Of a DNA stretch of 33,329 bases, positions 32,301-33,329 are shown piece after piece. Under the pieces are notes generated by a model that saw only the letters and a program-made list of their open reading frames with translations, was not told the DNA's origin and did not search any database. The stretch is from Xylanimonas cellulosilytica (lineage in GTDB: Bacteria > Actinomycetota > Actinomycetes > Actinomycetales > Actinomycetaceae), in assembly GCA_001072465.1 (NCBI GenBank), contig JVKM01000049.1, positions 1 through 33,329 on the forward strand, written 5' to 3'. The translations under genes were made by a program, and so were the position numbers. The stretch's first letter is position 1; the number at the start of each line of letters is the position of its first letter.

Positions 32301-33329
32301 TAAGGGCACCGACCAGGCCGGCACCTTCGATGGCACCACGTGGACGATTGGCGATATGCTCGCCGGCGAATACGCCTCGCTCTTCGTGACCGTCACGCTG
32401 AACGCCGACACGGCAGGCAAGACCCTGGACAACACGGCTGCCTTCGTGAACCCGCCTGAAAACGATCTGATCCCGAAGAACAACTCGTCGACGGCATCGG
32501 TCACCGTGAAGCAGAAGCGTACTGTCAAGTACCGCCTCTCCGGCAAGGTGTACTACGACGCGAACGAGTCCTCCTCGTTCGACAATGGTGAGGACCCCTT
32601 CAAGGGCATCACGGTTGAGCTGGTCGGCGCCGACGGTAACGTCGTGGCCACCACGACGACCGACGCGGACGGCAACTACTCCTTCACCGGCCTCGACGCC
32701 GGAACCTACACGGTCAAGGTCACTAAGGCCGGCGAGCTCGCTGAGCTGACTCAGACCGAGGATCCGGACGGCACGAAGGACAACGCCTCCGGTGCGATCA
32801 TGCTGAACACCGACAACCCGGTGCGCGAGAACGTCAACTTCGGCTACATCAAGAAGCACGCGATCTCCGGCAAGGTTTACCTTGACCACAACCGCGACAA
32901 GACGAAGAACACGGGCGACGTTGACGTGCCTGGCGTGACCGTGAACCTGCTCGGCAAGGACGGCAACGTCGTGGGTACGACCACGACCGACAAGGATGGT
33001 AACTACTCCTTCACCGGCCTGAGCGACGGCACCTACACCGTCCAGGTCGACAAGACCGGCCCGCTGGCGGACAAGGAGCAGACCGAGGACCCCTCCGGTA
33101 AGACGGACTCGCGCTCGCAGGCCATCACCTTCACGCGCTCTGACCCGGACGTCATCAACGTCAACTTCGGCTACGCCGAGGATTACACGGTCTCCGGCAC
33201 CGTCTACTACGACAAGGACCGCTCCGAGACCCTCAACAACTCCGAGCCCGGCTTCGACGGCATCACCGTGAACCTGCTCGGCGAGGACGGCTCTGTCGTC
33301 GCGACGACCACGACGAAGGCGGACGGCAC
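29383..33329 (+). CDS. large secreted DUF11/SdrD-type surface adhesin, 3' end cut by window
   Basis: GTG 29383 follows TAGGAG at six bases, and the frame stays open for 1315 codons to the window edge. A signal peptide (about 1-38) has a basic start, a hydrophobic core and PSLAAA. The extracellular part holds DUF11-type beta-sandwich repeats (for example about 190-300, 540-610 and 907-1040: KTG..., VTYRIDAGNMGPGKAPNL). From residue 1050 come SdrD B-like (Cna B-related) modules of about 110 residues: SGKVYYD at 1052, SGKVYLD at 1162, SGTVYYD at 1271. This is the architecture of wall-anchored adhesins of Gram-positive bacteria; an LPxTG sorting signal would lie beyond the window. The ligand is unknown. 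The opposite strand has a 947-codon open frame that is only a codon-bias shadow. Confidence 0.9.
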   Translation, partial: MHIRHTRSKALRPVQLLATLVTTALATLGAVTLPSLAAAPTLTLAITPDETSYLSGVEQRYVVEFACASTTEDCVDSVVSINLPHFMTPAGTTTPDLITQGLSATPTSGKTVVAPVITQPTESTDGVVTYNLGTVAAGSSFQTVVTFKAPRGITPGGSTITPVATFTSGGSQQTSQATVTVKSDPTPQLTKTGPVATVRNTDVTYQITPKYDTDVTGLDGKSNMTNVVVTDPLPSCATYVSSSALGTANTNANATFPSSYDPGTHTVTWTIGDVDPSVMKMVLSVTVRYGDSCTEDTVTNTAHLTGKEMNNETKTVTADASATTGFDNELRYGGTFRKGAFGVMERGKAGTWVYSYSNTSNAPVALEYTDYLTCGLVSPTDGSKDCDKPFMRPNKIDNQSTTPVEITYWTNKGNTGTQTIFLNKLFDFSSFAADEYVTVFHYKQTVPAGESSTLSVTGTVGVDTPMTEDGTTYVEADIDSATWKAGKSDEYVRVQNCVTEFSMKSLDGTRSIGVPSDELCDILALTAALPKYYTDKTTLKGNLASPGSEVTFSVSVNNTSTVVDSQPVISDLLPCGMTLVEGSITGGPAGKEMTVNTREVQDATGCTRQLVTVTWPGYQSKGGTTIQLRGKVGATMMPGTHTNEAFVAAAEPEYALTSKSTTICLYGSTDDTYDVNGDGNTADQVCPFSSTFAVSEQAGADVVLEGLGSVEGSTYKKYVDGASMIRQGEDGKYRITATNSGNADLSDMTVYGILPHVGDTAIMGSEPRGSEWAPILTGPLQVGAGSGIDPSQVTIEYSTSYNPCRGEVMNQGDAMAAGPAGCDNNWTATPASWADVKSYRIYINGKATPIKAGASIPIIAPIHAPNDASGIAYESVAIAATQAVNNRAILPAEPIKVAMALALDVAINKTVVSDASNLIPGDQVTYRIDAGNMGPGKAPNLKVNELFPEGATFVSAETHKCASGFTSGLPQECKGTDQAGTFDGTTWTIGDMLAGEYASLFVTVTLNADTAGKTLDNTAAFVNPPENDLIPKNNSSTASVTVKQKRTVKYRLSGKVYYDANESSSFDNGEDPFKGITVELVGADGNVVATTTTDADGNYSFTGLDAGTYTVKVTKAGELAELTQTEDPDGTKDNASGAIMLNTDNPVRENVNFGYIKKHAISGKVYLDHNRDKTKNTGDVDVPGVTVNLLGKDGNVVGTTTTDKDGNYSFTGLSDGTYTVQVDKTGPLADKEQTEDPSGKTDSRSQAITFTRSDPDVINVNFGYAEDYTVSGTVYYDKDRSETLNNSEPGFDGITVNLLGEDGSVVATTTTKADG
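32530..33329 (+). repeat. tandem SdrD B-like module repeats inside the adhesin gene
   Basis: Three homologous modules begin near 32530, 32857 and 33184 (period about 327-330 bp). Each has S-G-x-V-Y-x-D at its start, then GxTVxLLGxDGxVVxTTTT, DGNYSFTGL and, in the two complete ones, a VNFGY end. The third is cut by the window. Such DNA is prone to repeat-number change. Confidence 0.85.

Noticed and set aside
30046-32889. A 947-codon open frame on the minus strand
   Set aside because: It mirrors the real plus-strand adhesin frame, which has a signal peptide, recognisable modules and a ribosome site. The antisense product has no family resemblance and arises from biased third positions.

Overview
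The window looks like chromosome of a high-GC Gram-positive bacterium of the Actinomycetaceae, most plausibly an oral Actinomyces/Schaalia. The support is high GC throughout, frequent GTG starts, an actinobacterial-type SerC, a DUF3027 protein beside a cold-shock gene, a DtxR/IdeR regulator, a c-di-AMP riboswitch before an NlpC/P60 hydrolase, and the actinobacterial neighbourhood mscL / 5-FTHF cyclo-ligase / galU / moeA(glp) / rimJ / glpR(sepX). Genus is inferred from the sequence alone.

Layout. 1-1.4 kb: 3' end of a NYN-type gene converging on pspA, with one strong hairpin between them. 1.7-4.46 kb is a scar: a decayed ISL3-family transposase, then about 1.8 kb of AT-rich DNA resembling Streptococcus (a frameshifted ltrA and a second broken gene), then the eroded 3' end of a TPM-domain gene. 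4.46-8.3 kb: two tandem paralogous TPM-domain membrane proteins on the minus strand, the one next to the scar being short. 8.5-12.8 kb: cold-shock protein + DUF3027, an AzgA-type purine permease and an MFS exporter. 12.8-14.8 kb: serC and a divergent DtxR/IdeR repressor with every expected metal ligand. 15.0-17.0 kb: c-di-AMP riboswitch + secreted NlpC/P60 enzyme, then a double-domain universal stress protein. 17.1-22.6 kb: tRNA-Arg(CCT), a DMT transporter, and a 1408-residue helicase-like protein whose ATPase motifs look lost, overlapping a small companion gene. 22.6-23.0 kb holds an unexplained non-coding block: seven near-periodic copies of a TCCGGA-centred motif, then a 113-bp segment bounded by 17-bp inverted repeats. 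23.0-28.5 kb: mscL, cyclo-ligase and the galU-glp-rimJ-glpR run. 28.6 kb: tRNA-Ala(CGC). 29.4 kb to the end: the first 1315 codons of a large secreted DUF11/SdrD-type surface adhesin that runs off the window.

Themes. Much of the window concerns the envelope: PspA, TPM proteins, MscL, the NlpC/P60 hydrolase under c-di-AMP control, UDP-glucose synthesis, the Glp/GlpR division module and the adhesin. The most unusual items are the apparent cross-phylum DNA scar, the periodic motif array at 22627-22746, and the helicase-like protein with degenerate catalytic motifs.
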